Positions 34,775-43,498 of a stretch of DNA of 64,000 nucleotides are shown piece by piece. A program made the translations under genes and the position numbers. The stretch's first letter is position 1, and each line of letters opens with the position of its first letter. Origin of the DNA: Streptomyces sp. BK340 (lineage in GTDB: Bacteria; Actinomycetota; Actinomycetes; Streptomycetales; Streptomycetaceae). The notes below the pieces were generated by a model. That model did not search any database and was not told the DNA's origin. It worked only from the letters and a program-made list of their open reading frames with translations. Where the stretch lies: assembly GCF_007827595.1 (NCBI RefSeq), contig NZ_VISR01000039.1:1-64000 (forward strand). Reading direction: 5' to 3'.

Positions 34775-35407
34775 ATGGCCGTGCACGAAGCCCCTCACCG
34801 GAGCCCGGGCTTCCACCTGTCGGCCGCCTTCCGCTGGCACCGGACCGGCTCCGGCTCCAAGTTGGCTGTGTCGGCACGTCTCGGCACGCACACCGCGCAG
34901 GCTTACGCACTCGCGTCCCTGCGCATCCCGACCGGGTTCGTCTTCCTGTGGGCGTTCCTGGACAAGACGTTCGGCCTGGGTTACGCGACCGTGTCCGGCA
35001 AGGGCTGGATCGACGGCGGGTCGCCGACGAAGCGCTTCCTCAGCTCCGTCGCCGCGGGGCCGATGGAGTCGACGTTCCACTCGTGGGCCGGCGACACGTG
35101 GGCGGACTGGCTGTTCATGCTGGGTCTGCTCGGTATCGGCCTGGCTGTGATGGCCGGTGTGGCGCTGTGGCCGGCGGCGATGGCGGGCACGGCGATGATG
35201 GCGCTGATGTGGATGGCCGAGTGGCCGCCGGCCAGGCACCTGGCGAACGGCTCTCCGAGCATGTCGACGAATCCGTTCGCCGACTACCACGTGATCTACG
35301 CTGTCGCGCTCATCGCCGTGGCGGCAGTGGGCGCGGGCGCGACCTGGGGCCTGGGCCGGCTGTGGGCACGGCTGCCGATCGTCCGTGACCACACCTGGCT
35401 GCGCTGA
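34775..35407 (+). CDS. DoxX/DoxD-like membrane protein
   Basis: A 210-residue membrane protein with four hydrophobic segments: LRIPTGFVFLWAFLDKTFGL (about 49-68), LFMLGLLGIGLAVMAGVALW, AAMAGTAMMALMWMAEW, and YHVIYAVALIAVAAVGAGATWG. The FLWAFLDKTFGLGY and NPFADYHVIYAVALI segments are typical of DoxX/quinol-oxidase-like proteins. The family has been linked to thiosulphate oxidation and redox stress. Function here is not known. It is upstream of, and on the same strand as, the USP/alcohol dehydrogenase group, 160 bases away. Confidence 0.75.
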   Translation: MAVHEAPHRSPGFHLSAAFRWHRTGSGSKLAVSARLGTHTAQAYALASLRIPTGFVFLWAFLDKTFGLGYATVSGKGWIDGGSPTKRFLSSVAAGPMESTFHSWAGDTWADWLFMLGLLGIGLAVMAGVALWPAAMAGTAMMALMWMAEWPPARHLANGSPSMSTNPFADYHVIYAVALIAVAAVGAGATWGLGRLWARLPIVRDHTWLR

Positions 35408-35461
35408 CCCGCACGCGAGGGGACGGACCTCGCCCCGGCCCGTCCCGCCGACCCGCTCCCG

Positions 35462-35495
35462 GGGCCCATGGTCCCCGCTGAAGGACCAGCGGCCC
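35462..35495 (+). promoter_or_regulatory. Two DevR-like boxes upstream of the USP gene at 35.6 kb
   Basis: GGGCCCATGGTCCC (35462-35475) and AGGACCAGCGGCCC (35482-35495) lie six bases apart. They end 92 and 72 bases before the ATG. Paired sites are typical of DosR-controlled promoters in mycobacteria; equivalence here is inference. Confidence 0.55.
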
Positions 35496-35567
35496 CTGTC
35501 CCGAACAACCCCCCGACACGACGCTGGAATCGGGCCCCCTCGGGTCCCGATTCAGGAGGTGGAGAAC

Positions 35568-36473
35568 ATGTCCCGCACCATCATGGTGGGTCTCGACGGC
35601 TCGCCCGAGAGTCGCGCCGCCGCGGAATGGGCGGCCCGCGAGGCGCAGATGCGCGGACTGCCGGTGAAGCTCGTCCACGCCTGGGAGCCGATCCCCGAGC
35701 ACCTGGCCGAAGCCACGCATCGCGGCGCCGAGACTCTCCAGCACTGGACGGAGCGGATTCCTCGCGAGGCCGCCGAGGGACTGCGGCTGCGCCACCCGGG
35801 CGTCGAGGTGACCACGGAGCAGCTCACCGGAATCCCCGCCGAGGCCCTGGCCCGGGCGGCTCAGGACGCCGAACAGCTCGTCCTCGGCTCACGCCGCCTG
35901 GGCGGCATCGGCGGCTTCCTGGCCGGCTCGGTCGGCCTCGCGGTCGTGGCGCACACCGAACGGCCCGTCGTCCTGGTCCACGCCGGCGAACAGGCCGGGG
36001 ACGAGCACGAAATGGACCCCGCGGGCATCCCGTCCGCGGCCACAGGGTTTCGTCCCGTCGTCCTCGGGCTCGACGTCGCCGGCCCCGACGAGGCGCTGAT
36101 CGGGTTCGCCTTCGAGGCCGCCGCTCGCCGCTCGGCGCCGCTGCGGGTCGTGCACGCCTGGAACCCGCCGCCCTACTACGCCTACGGCATGGCCCTGGAG
36201 CCCGCGGTCGAGCGGGAGATGGCGAAGGGCGACGGCACCATCCTGAGCGAGGTGCTGCGCCCCTGGCGGCAGAAGTACCCGGACGTCGAGGTCGTCGAGC
36301 AGTCGCAGTACGGCAGCCCCTCGCTCCTCCTGATCGACGCCTCCCACGACGCCTCCCTGGTCGTCGTCGGCCGCCGCATCCGCCGCTCCTCCGTCGGCGC
36401 CCATATCGGCACCGTCACCCACGCCGTCCTGCACCACTCCACCGCCCCCGTCGCCGTCGTCGCCCACGACTGA
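35568..36473 (+). CDS. Universal stress protein, two tandem Usp domains
   Basis: A 301-residue tandem USP. Domain 1 (about 1-142) starts SRTIMVGLDGSPESRAAAEW and ends LVLGSRRLGGIGGFLAGSVGLAVV. Domain 2 (about 160-301) starts PVVLGLDVAGPDEALIGF and ends LVVVGRRIRRSSVGAHIGTV, then AVLHHSTAPVAVVAHD. The glycine-rich loops predict ATP binding. AGGAGGTGGAGAAC precedes the ATG at 35568. It is followed after 39 bases by an alcohol dehydrogenase gene and a further USP gene, forming one operon. Confidence 0.92.
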   Translation: MSRTIMVGLDGSPESRAAAEWAAREAQMRGLPVKLVHAWEPIPEHLAEATHRGAETLQHWTERIPREAAEGLRLRHPGVEVTTEQLTGIPAEALARAAQDAEQLVLGSRRLGGIGGFLAGSVGLAVVAHTERPVVLVHAGEQAGDEHEMDPAGIPSAATGFRPVVLGLDVAGPDEALIGFAFEAAARRSAPLRVVHAWNPPPYYAYGMALEPAVEREMAKGDGTILSEVLRPWRQKYPDVEVVEQSQYGSPSLLLIDASHDASLVVVGRRIRRSSVGAHIGTVTHAVLHHSTAPVAVVAHD

Positions 36474-36512
36474 GAGACCACCGCCGCACCCCTCCAGAGG
36501 AGAGAACAGATC

Positions 36513-37535
36513 ATGAAGGCAGCGGTCGTACGAGCCTTCGGCGAGCCCCTCGTCATCGAGGAGCGCCTCGACCCCGAACCCGGCCCCGGTCAGGTCCGCA
36601 TCCGTGTCGAGGCCTCCGGGCTGTGCCACACCGACATCCACGCCGCCCACGGCGACTGGCCCGTCAAGCCCACCCCGCCCTTTGTCCCCGGCCACGAAGG
36701 TGTCGGCGTCGTCGAGAAGCTCGGCGAGGGCGTCACCCACCTGTCCGTCGGGCAGCGCGTCGCGGTGCCGTGGCTCGGCAGGGCGTGCGGGCGGTGCGAG
36801 CACTGCCTGTCCGGCTGGGAGACGCTGTGCGAGCAGCAGATCAACACCGGGTACGGCTGCGACGGCGGCTATGCCGAGAAGATGCTCGCCTGGGCCGACT
36901 TCGCCCAGCCGGTGCCCGACGGCGTCACCCCGTTCGACGCCGCCCCACTGACCTGCGCCGGCGTCACCACGTACAAGGCCCTCAAGGTCGCCGACGTCCG
37001 CCCCACCCAGCTCGTCGCGATCTCCGGCGTCGGCGGCCTCGGCCACCTCGCCCTGCAGTACGCCAAGATCGCCGGGGCCACCGTCGCGGCCATCGACGTG
37101 ACCGACGACAAGCTCGAACTCGCCGCGCAACTCGGCGCCGACCTCGTCATCGACGCCCGCAAGCAGGACGTCGGCAAGGAGCTGAAGAAGCACGGCGGCG
37201 CCCACGCGGCGATCGCGCTCGCCGTGAACCCGGCCGCGTTCGAGGCCGTCAACTCCGGCCTGCGGCGCGGCGGAAAGCTCGTCATGGTGGCCCTGCCCGC
37301 GCACGGCACACTCCAGGTCCCGATCTTCGACACCGTCCTCAACGGCACCTCGGTGATCGGCTCGATCGTGGGCACGCGGCAGGACCTCGCCGAGGTCTTC
37401 CAGCTCCACGCGGCTGGCCGCACCAAGGTCATCTATGAGACCCGCCCGCTCGCCTCCGTCAACGAGTCCATCGACGCGGTGTTGCGCGGCGAGATCAAGG
37501 CCCGGATCGTCTTCGACCTGGACGCGGGAAGGTGA
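36513..37535 (+). CDS. adhP: Zinc-dependent alcohol dehydrogenase, AdhP/AdhA type
   Basis: Medium-chain alcohol dehydrogenase of 340 residues that interconverts short alcohols and aldehydes with NAD(H). Catalytic-zinc residues are visible as Cys38-His39 (GLCHTD), His61-Glu62 (GHEGVG) and the Cys of LTCAGVTTYKAL. The structural-zinc cysteines are Cys92, Cys95, Cys98 and Cys106 (GRCEHCLSGWETLC). The nucleotide-binding loop is GVGGLGHLALQYAK. It lies between two USP genes; its stop overlaps the next start by four bases (GTGA). In this context it could complement AdhE in reducing acetaldehyde. Confidence 0.93.
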   Translation: MKAAVVRAFGEPLVIEERLDPEPGPGQVRIRVEASGLCHTDIHAAHGDWPVKPTPPFVPGHEGVGVVEKLGEGVTHLSVGQRVAVPWLGRACGRCEHCLSGWETLCEQQINTGYGCDGGYAEKMLAWADFAQPVPDGVTPFDAAPLTCAGVTTYKALKVADVRPTQLVAISGVGGLGHLALQYAKIAGATVAAIDVTDDKLELAAQLGADLVIDARKQDVGKELKKHGGAHAAIALAVNPAAFEAVNSGLRRGGKLVMVALPAHGTLQVPIFDTVLNGTSVIGSIVGTRQDLAEVFQLHAAGRTKVIYETRPLASVNESIDAVLRGEIKARIVFDLDAGR

Positions 37536-38413
37536 GCACGATGGAACTCGCCCTGGTCGTCGGCGTCGACGGTTCCGAGCCGAGCCTGCGCGCCGTCGAC
37601 TGGGCGGCCGACGAGGCCGCCCTGCGCGGGCTGCCGCTGCGACCGGTGTACGCCTCGCTGTGGGAACGGTACGAAGGCACCGCGCTCGCAAAGGACCTCG
37701 GCAAGCCCTCCGAACAGGTGAGGGCCGAGAACATCGTGGAGGCCGCCACGCGCCGTGCGCACGGCCGTCAGGCGGACGTGAAGATCACTGTCGAAGTGCT
37801 GCCCGAGGAACCCGAGTACGCGCTGGTCCGCGAGAGCCGCACCGCTGCTGCCGTGGTCCTGGGTTCACGCGGCCGCAGCAGCCTGGCCGAGGCGCTCCTC
37901 GGCTCCGTCAGCGTCACGGTGGCCGGCCACGCGCACTGCCCCGTGATCGTGCTGCGTGGCAGCCACGACAACCGGGCCGCATCTGGCAGGCACGGCCGCA
38001 TCGTCGTGGGCGTCGGCGAGGAGCCGGTGGACGCGGCTGCGGTGCGCTTCGCCGCCGAGGAGGCACGGCGCCGAGGCGTGCCGCTGGAAGCCGTGCGGGC
38101 CTGGCGTTGCCCCGCGCACGAGACGACCGACCACCCCCTGCTGGCGGGTGAACCGGCCCGACTGCATGAGGAGCGGGCCGCGGAGATGCTGGAAGCGGCC
38201 CTGCGGGACGTCCCGGCTGACGTGGAGGTGCATCGGCGTACCGTCGAGGGCCACGCCCGCCAGGTCCTGAGCGACGCCTCGGCCGACGCCGACCTGCTCG
38301 TCGTCGGAGCCCGGCGCCGCGAGGGCCACTACGGCCTCCAACTCGGCCGCGTCGCCCACGCGGTGCTGCACCACGCCAGCTGTCCCGTCGCCGTCGTACC
38401 GCAGCGGGCATGA
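37532..38413 (+). CDS. Universal stress protein, two tandem Usp domains
   Basis: A 293-residue tandem USP, more divergent than the other three. Domain 1 runs from LALVVGVDGSEPSLRAVDWA to VVLGSRGRSSLAEALLGSVS; domain 2 runs from GRIVVGVGEEPVDAAAVRFA to LLVVGARRREGHYGLQLGRV and AVLHHASCPVAVVPQRA. The GTG start at 37532 overlaps the stop of the alcohol dehydrogenase gene; an ATG nine bases later is an alternative. It is the last gene of the USP-adhP-USP operon and is convergent with the damaged PPK2 gene. Confidence 0.9.
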   Translation: MSTMELALVVGVDGSEPSLRAVDWAADEAALRGLPLRPVYASLWERYEGTALAKDLGKPSEQVRAENIVEAATRRAHGRQADVKITVEVLPEEPEYALVRESRTAAAVVLGSRGRSSLAEALLGSVSVTVAGHAHCPVIVLRGSHDNRAASGRHGRIVVGVGEEPVDAAAVRFAAEEARRRGVPLEAVRAWRCPAHETTDHPLLAGEPARLHEERAAEMLEAALRDVPADVEVHRRTVEGHARQVLSDASADADLLVVGARRREGHYGLQLGRVAHAVLHHASCPVAVVPQRA

Positions 38414-38427
38414 GCGAGATGACCGGT

Positions 38428-39229
38428 TTACAGGCCGGCCGCGTGATCGGGGACGTAGGTCTGCAAATCGCGCGGCGGCCGCTCGTACCCGGTCGACGGC
38501 AGCCGCTGCGGCAGCTTCAGCACCGGCGGCGGCACCTCGTGATACGGCACGGAGCCCAGCAGGTGAGCGATCATGTTCAGCCGCGCCCGGCGCTTGTCGT
38601 CGCTCTCCACGACGTACCAGGGCGCCTCGCTGATGTCGGTGTGGATCAGCATCTCGTCCTTGGCCCGCGAGTAGGCCTCCCAACGGGTGATCGACTCCAG
38701 GTCGATCGGCGACAGCTTCCAGCGCCGCAGCGGATCCTCCAGACGACGCCGGAACCGCTCCTGCTGCTCGGTGTCGCTCACCGAGAACCAGGACTTGCGC
38801 AGCAGGATGCCGTCCTCCACCAGCATCCGCTCGAAGATCGGGCACTGCCGCAGGAACAGCTGATACTCCTCCCTGGTACAGAAGCCCATCACGTGCTCGA
38901 CCCCGGCCCGGTTGTACCAGGACCGGTCGAACAGCACGATCTCCCCGCCGGCCGGCAGATGCTCGACGTACCGCTGGAAGTACCACTGGGTCCGCTCGCG
39001 CTCGGTCGGCTTCGGCAGCGCCGCGATCCGCGCCACCCGCGGGTTGAGGTGGTCGGCTACCCGCTTGATCGTGCCGCCCTTGCCCGCCGCGTCCCGCCCC
39101 TCGAAGATCACGACCAGCCGCGCGCCCTCCGCCCGCACCTACTCCTGCAGCTTGACCAACTCGACCTGCAGACGGAGAAGTTCCTTCTCATACACCTCGC
39201 GGCAGCTTCGCCGCCTTCTTATCGGCCAT
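38428..39229 (-). pseudogene. ppk2: Polyphosphate kinase 2 gene with frameshift and nonsense codon
   Basis: PPK2 enzymes use polyphosphate to phosphorylate nucleotides. The reverse strand has the normal start (ATG at 39229, MADKKAAKLPR). A frameshift of what looks like two missing bases follows, then VYEKELLRLQVELVKLQE in another frame. A TAG at 39139-39141 sits where homologues usually have Trp. The remainder is intact from a GTG at 39138: Walker A FEGRDAAGKGGTIK, Walker B-like VLFDRSWYNRAGVEHV, SPIDLESITRWEAYSRAKD and the end DLQTYVPDHAAGL. The 236-residue product lacks only about 30 N-terminal residues, so reinitiation at the GTG could still yield an enzyme. Confidence 0.82.
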
Positions 39230-39305
39230 GCCGCCTCCACCACCGACGACTCACTGAGTCACTTCCGACCGCGGTAGGCCCCCGACTGCAAAGGAAATCC
39301 TCACC

Positions 39306-40319
39306 ATGACCGTACGTGTCGGCATCAACGGCTTCGGCCGCATCGGCCGCACCTGTCTCCGCGCGGCCCTCGACCGCGCGGAGGCGGGCACGCAGGACGT
39401 CCAGGTCGTCGCGATCAACGACATCGCGCCGCCCGCCACCCTTGCCCATCTCCTTGAGTACGACTCGACGTTCGGGCACATCGGACGCGAGGTCACGCAC
39501 GACGACGGCTCGATCACCGTCGACGGCCGACGTATTGCCGTCACCGCCGAACGCGACCCGGCAGCCCTCCATTGGTCCGACTACGGGGCCGGCATCGTCA
39601 TCGAGTCCACCGGCCGCTTCCGCGACCGCGACTCCGCGGCCCTGCACCTGAAGGCGGGTGCCCACACAGTGCTCCTGTCGGCGCCCGGCAAGGGCGTGGA
39701 CGCCACCATCGTGATGGGCGTCAACGACGACACCTACGACCGGCACCATGACCGGATCATCTCGGCTGCCTCCTGCACCACCAACTGCCTTGCGCCGATG
39801 GTCAAGGTGCTCGACGAGAACTTCGGCATCGACCGCGGCCTGCTGACCACCGTCCACGGCTACACCAACGACCAGTCCCTGCTGGACGGCCCGCACAAGG
39901 ACCTGCGCCGCGCCCGCTCGGCGGCACTGAGCATCATCCCGACGAGCACCGGTGCCGCCCGCGCCGTCGGCCTCGTGCTGCCGGAGCTGGCCGGCGCGCT
40001 GGACGGGATCGCCGTCCGGGTGCCCGTGGAGGACGGCTCGCTCACCGACCTCACGGTGGTGCTGAACCGTGAGACCACGGCGGACGAGATCAACACCGCC
40101 TTCGCCGCGGCGGCCGAGGGACCGCTGAACGGCATACTGCGCGTCTCGACGGCCCCCATCGTCTCCCGCGACGTCATCGGCGACCCGGCCTCCTGCGTCC
40201 TCGACGCCGCGCTCACCCAGGCCAACGGCACCCTCGCCAAGGTGTTCGGCTGGTACGACAACGAATGGGGTTACACGAACAGGCTCCTCGACCTCACCGC
40301 GCTGGTCGCCGACGTCTGA
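39306..40319 (+). CDS. gap: Type I glyceraldehyde-3-phosphate dehydrogenase
   Basis: Glycolytic NAD-dependent enzyme of 337 residues. The Rossmann start is TVRVGINGFGRIGRTCLRA, the catalytic cysteine is Cys157 in SAASCTTNCLAPM, and WYDNEWGYTNRLLDLTALV closes the protein. A housekeeping gap gene normally sits with pgk and tpi elsewhere in Streptomyces. This isolated copy in a stress island is probably a condition-specific paralogue. AAGGAAATC precedes the ATG. A decayed C-terminal fragment of another gap copy is at 59.4 kb. No clear motif box was found directly upstream. Confidence 0.93.
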   Translation: MTVRVGINGFGRIGRTCLRAALDRAEAGTQDVQVVAINDIAPPATLAHLLEYDSTFGHIGREVTHDDGSITVDGRRIAVTAERDPAALHWSDYGAGIVIESTGRFRDRDSAALHLKAGAHTVLLSAPGKGVDATIVMGVNDDTYDRHHDRIISAASCTTNCLAPMVKVLDENFGIDRGLLTTVHGYTNDQSLLDGPHKDLRRARSAALSIIPTSTGAARAVGLVLPELAGALDGIAVRVPVEDGSLTDLTVVLNRETTADEINTAFAAAAEGPLNGILRVSTAPIVSRDVIGDPASCVLDAALTQANGTLAKVFGWYDNEWGYTNRLLDLTALVADV

Positions 40320-40360
40320 TGGACAACGGCCAGCAGCTGTAGGTGGCCGCCGGAACCCGG

Positions 40361-40636
40361 TCAACGACGACGGCGTAGCCCACGGGTCACACGGGCCAGG
40401 TTCAGCCCGTATCCGACGCCGAAGGCGTGCGGCGTGAAGAAGGCGTCGCTGTCGGGATCCCAGAACTCGCGGGCGATCCTCTCCGGAGTGGGCCGCCGGA
40501 AGTCGGACGGGAGGCCGAAGATGCGCCCTGTCCATGTGCGCGCCTTTGGGGGTTGGCGCAGTTCCTTCGCCGGGGTTGCAACGACGACCGCGCCGGCGGC
40601 AACGAGCACCACGTGCTTTCGCAGTTGCCTGTTCAT
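40361..40636 (-). CDS. Small membrane-associated protein with DUF5808-like domain
   Basis: A 91-residue protein. The N-terminus has one hydrophobic segment (KHVVLVAAGAVVVATPA), and the C-terminal half reads FGLPSDFRRPTPERIAREFW then FFTPHAFGVGYGLNLARV. The spacing of FG-P-DFRRPT and FTP--FG-GY-LN matches the DUF5808 pattern, whose function is unknown. It is divergent from the acyl-CoA synthetase gene, with 155 bases between the starts. Confidence 0.65.
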   Translation of the reverse strand: MNRQLRKHVVLVAAGAVVVATPAKELRQPPKARTWTGRIFGLPSDFRRPTPERIAREFWDPDSDAFFTPHAFGVGYGLNLARVTRGLRRRR

Positions 40637-40693
40637 GGTCAGACGCTACGCGGCGTCCAGGCCCGCGGCCAAGGCCATGGCGCAGCGCAACCA

Positions 40694-40707
40694 GGGCCGA
40701 CCGGCCC
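40694..40707. promoter_or_regulatory. DevR-like box upstream of the GNAT/acyl-CoA synthetase gene
   Basis: GGGCC-GACC-GGCCC is a perfect 5+4+5 inverted repeat, 85 bases upstream of the ATG at 40792. It is the same core as the 18-bp palindrome upstream of the response regulator. Confidence 0.6.
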
Positions 40708-40791
40708 AACGCCCGGCCCCGGACAGCCCCTGGGACTGCCCTGCCGCCCGCTGGATGCTCGAACCATCGAGAAGCTTGGAGGAGATCCCTG

Positions 40792-43485
40792 ATGCCGGAC
40801 GCCTTGCTCAACCGACCCCCGGTTCACGCCCTGCTCGCTGACGGCACCACCGTGTGCATCCGTCCTGTGACCCCGGCCGACCACGACCAGGTGCAGGGGC
40901 TCTACGAGGAGATGTCCCCGGAGAACCTCCGTCTCCGGTTCTTCTCGCTGAGCCCCCGGTCCGCCGCCCAGGCCGCCGACCGGGCCTGCGCCCCGGCGCA
41001 CCCCGGCTACCGGGCCCTGCTGGCCGAGACGCATGGTCAGGTGATCGGGCTCGCCGAGTACGACACGGCGGGTGAGAAGGACGAGGCCGAGATATCCATC
41101 GCCGTCTGCGACGGGTTGCACCACCGCGGGGTGGGCACCCTGCTCGTCGAGCACCTGGTCTCCGCTGCCCGGGCCGACGGCATCACCACGTTCACCGCCG
41201 ACGCGCTCAGCGAGAACCGCGAGATACTTCGGCTGTTCGCCGACCTCGGCCTGCGCACCGCCCGCCACTTCGAGGGTCCCGAGGTGCGCTGCACCATCCG
41301 GCTCGACGCGGACGACGCCTATCTGTCGGCCGTGGAGGCCCGGGGCCGGGCCGCCGACGTGGCCAGCCTCGAGCCGCTGCTGTGCCCGAACGTGGTCGCA
41401 GTCGTTGGTGCCGGACGCAAACCGGGCTCGGTCGGCCGGGCGATCCTGCACCACCTGAAGGCGGGCGGCTACACCGGCCGCCTGTTCGCCGTGAACCCGA
41501 GTGTCAACCACATCCTCGGCGTGCCGTCGTACCCGTCCGTGAGCGCGCTGCCCAAGACCCCTGACCTGGTGGTCGTGGCCGTCCCGGCCGCAGTGGTCCC
41601 CGTCGCGGCTGAGGAGTGCGGCAAGGCCGGCGTCCGGGCGCTGCTCGTTGTCACCTCTGGCCTTGACGCCGACCAGGCGCAGACGCTGCTGGCCGCGTGC
41701 CGCGCCCACGGCATGCGCCTGGTGGGACCCAACTGCCTCGGCATCTCCAACACCGATCCCGACCTGCGCCTGGACGCCACCTTCGCCGCCGACCACCCCC
41801 TCCCCGGTACCGCGGGCGTCGCCGTACAGTCCGGCGGGGTCGGCATCGCCCTGCTCGACGGGCTGTCCCGGCTGGGCATCGGCGTCTCGTCCTTCGCGTC
41901 CCTCGGCGACAAGTACGACGTCAGCGGCAACGACATGCTCCAGTGGTGGGAGAGCGACGGCCGCACCGGACTGGCGCTGCTGCACCTGGAGTCCTTCGGC
42001 AGCCCCCGCGCGTTCTCCCGCACGGCCCGCCGCGTCACCCGCCGCATGCCGGTGCTGACCGTCGACGCGGGCCGCACCGAAGCGGGTCGCCGGGCCGCCG
42101 CCTCCCACACCGCGGCCGCCGCCACCCGCACCATGACCCGGCAGGCGCTGTTCACCCAGGCCGGCATCACCGCCACCCGCTCCGTCGGCGAACTCCTCGA
42201 AACCGCCGCCCTGCTGCACTCCGAGCCGCTCCCCGCGGGCACCCGCGTCGCGATCGTCACCAACGCGGGCGGTGCAGGCGTCCTCGCCGCCGACGCCTGC
42301 ACAGAGGCGGGACTGGCTCTGCCGCCGCTGCCCGCTGACGTCGTCGACGACCTGCTCGCCGTGCTCCCGCAGGGTGCGGCGGTCGGCAACCCCGTCGACG
42401 CCACCGCCGCCGTCACCGAGGAACAGCTCGTGGAGTGCCTGGACCGGCTGACGCACCACCCGGGTGTCGACGCCGTCCTGGTGGCCCTCGTACCCACGGC
42501 GGTCGCCGCCGCGACCGGTGACGACCTCATCCGGGCCCTCACCGACGCCCCCGCGCACCGGGCCAAGCCGGTTGCCGCCGTCCGCCTCGAACAGGACCTG
42601 CCGGTCAAGCTGCTGCCCGCCGCCGACGGCGGGACCGTGCCGTCGTATGCCGAACCCCAGGCGGCGGCACGGGCGCTGGCCCACGCCGCCCGCCGCGCGG
42701 CCTGGCTCGCCCGGCCCGTGGGCACGGTCCCGGAACTCGACGGCATCGACACCACCCGCGCCCAGGAGATCACCGACACCTTCCTGGCCGCACACCCGGA
42801 CGGCGGCTGGCTCGACCCACGCACCTGCGCCGACCTGCTGGCGTGCTACGGCATCCCGCAGATCCCGTGGGCGTGGGCGGAGACCGAGGACGAAGCCGTC
42901 CTCGCGGCCCAGCGGCTGCGCGGCCCGGACGACCGGGTGGTGATGAAGGCCCACTGGCCGGGACTGGTCCACAAGAGCGAGCAACATGCCGTGCATCTCG
43001 ACCTCCAAGGCGATGCCCAAGTAAGGGCCGCCTTCCGGGACTTCGAGACCCGGTTCGCGGGGCTGCTCACCGGCGTGGTCGTCCAGCCGCTCGCCGCGCG
43101 CGGCACCGAACTGTTCGCCGGCGTCGTCCAGGACGAGGTCTTCGGCCCGCTCGTGCTGTTCGGGCTCGGCGGCACCGCCACCGAGGTCCTCGGCGACCAC
43201 GCCGCACGACTTGCCCCGCTCACCGACCACGACGTGCACGACCTGATCACCGCGCCGCGCTGCGCCCCGCTGCTGTTCGGCGCCCGCGGCAACGGGCCGG
43301 CCGATCTCGAAGGGCTGGAGCAGCTGCTCCTGCGCCTGTCCCGGATGGCGGCCGACCTGCCGCAGCTCGCCGAGGTCGACTTCAACCCCGTGCTCGCGAC
43401 CACGGCCGACGTATCCGTGCTCGACGCGCGGGTGCGGCTGGTGCCGCGCCGGCCCCAGGATCCCTATCTGCGCCGACTCCGCTGA
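40792..43485 (+). CDS. GNAT acetyltransferase fused to ADP-forming acyl-CoA synthetase
   Basis: An 897-residue fusion. The N-terminal GNAT domain (about 15-155) includes IRPVTPADHDQVQGLYEEMS and the acetyl-CoA loop GLHHRGVGTLLVEHLV. It is followed by a CoA-binding domain (LEPLLCPNVVAVVGAGRKPG), succinyl-CoA-ligase-like domains (LVGPNCLGISNTDPDLRL; VAVQSGGVGIALLDGLSRLG) and a C-terminal ATP-grasp (about 660-890; MKAHWPGLVHKSEQHAVHLD). The family either acetylates proteins such as acetyl-CoA synthetase or converts acyl-CoA plus ADP to acid plus ATP. With PFL upstream in metabolism, acetate formation with ATP gain is attractive but inferred. RBS TTGGAGGAG precedes the ATG. It leads an operon with CBS-BON and flavodoxin genes. 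Confidence 0.88.
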   Translation: MPDALLNRPPVHALLADGTTVCIRPVTPADHDQVQGLYEEMSPENLRLRFFSLSPRSAAQAADRACAPAHPGYRALLAETHGQVIGLAEYDTAGEKDEAEISIAVCDGLHHRGVGTLLVEHLVSAARADGITTFTADALSENREILRLFADLGLRTARHFEGPEVRCTIRLDADDAYLSAVEARGRAADVASLEPLLCPNVVAVVGAGRKPGSVGRAILHHLKAGGYTGRLFAVNPSVNHILGVPSYPSVSALPKTPDLVVVAVPAAVVPVAAEECGKAGVRALLVVTSGLDADQAQTLLAACRAHGMRLVGPNCLGISNTDPDLRLDATFAADHPLPGTAGVAVQSGGVGIALLDGLSRLGIGVSSFASLGDKYDVSGNDMLQWWESDGRTGLALLHLESFGSPRAFSRTARRVTRRMPVLTVDAGRTEAGRRAAASHTAAAATRTMTRQALFTQAGITATRSVGELLETAALLHSEPLPAGTRVAIVTNAGGAGVLAADACTEAGLALPPLPADVVDDLLAVLPQGAAVGNPVDATAAVTEEQLVECLDRLTHHPGVDAVLVALVPTAVAAATGDDLIRALTDAPAHRAKPVAAVRLEQDLPVKLLPAADGGTVPSYAEPQAAARALAHAARRAAWLARPVGTVPELDGIDTTRAQEITDTFLAAHPDGGWLDPRTCADLLACYGIPQIPWAWAETEDEAVLAAQRLRGPDDRVVMKAHWPGLVHKSEQHAVHLDLQGDAQVRAAFRDFETRFAGLLTGVVVQPLAARGTELFAGVVQDEVFGPLVLFGLGGTATEVLGDHAARLAPLTDHDVHDLITAPRCAPLLFGARGNGPADLEGLEQLLLRLSRMAADLPQLAEVDFNPVLATTADVSVLDARVRLVPRRPQDPYLRRLR

Positions 43486-43498
43486 GGAGGAACCCGAG

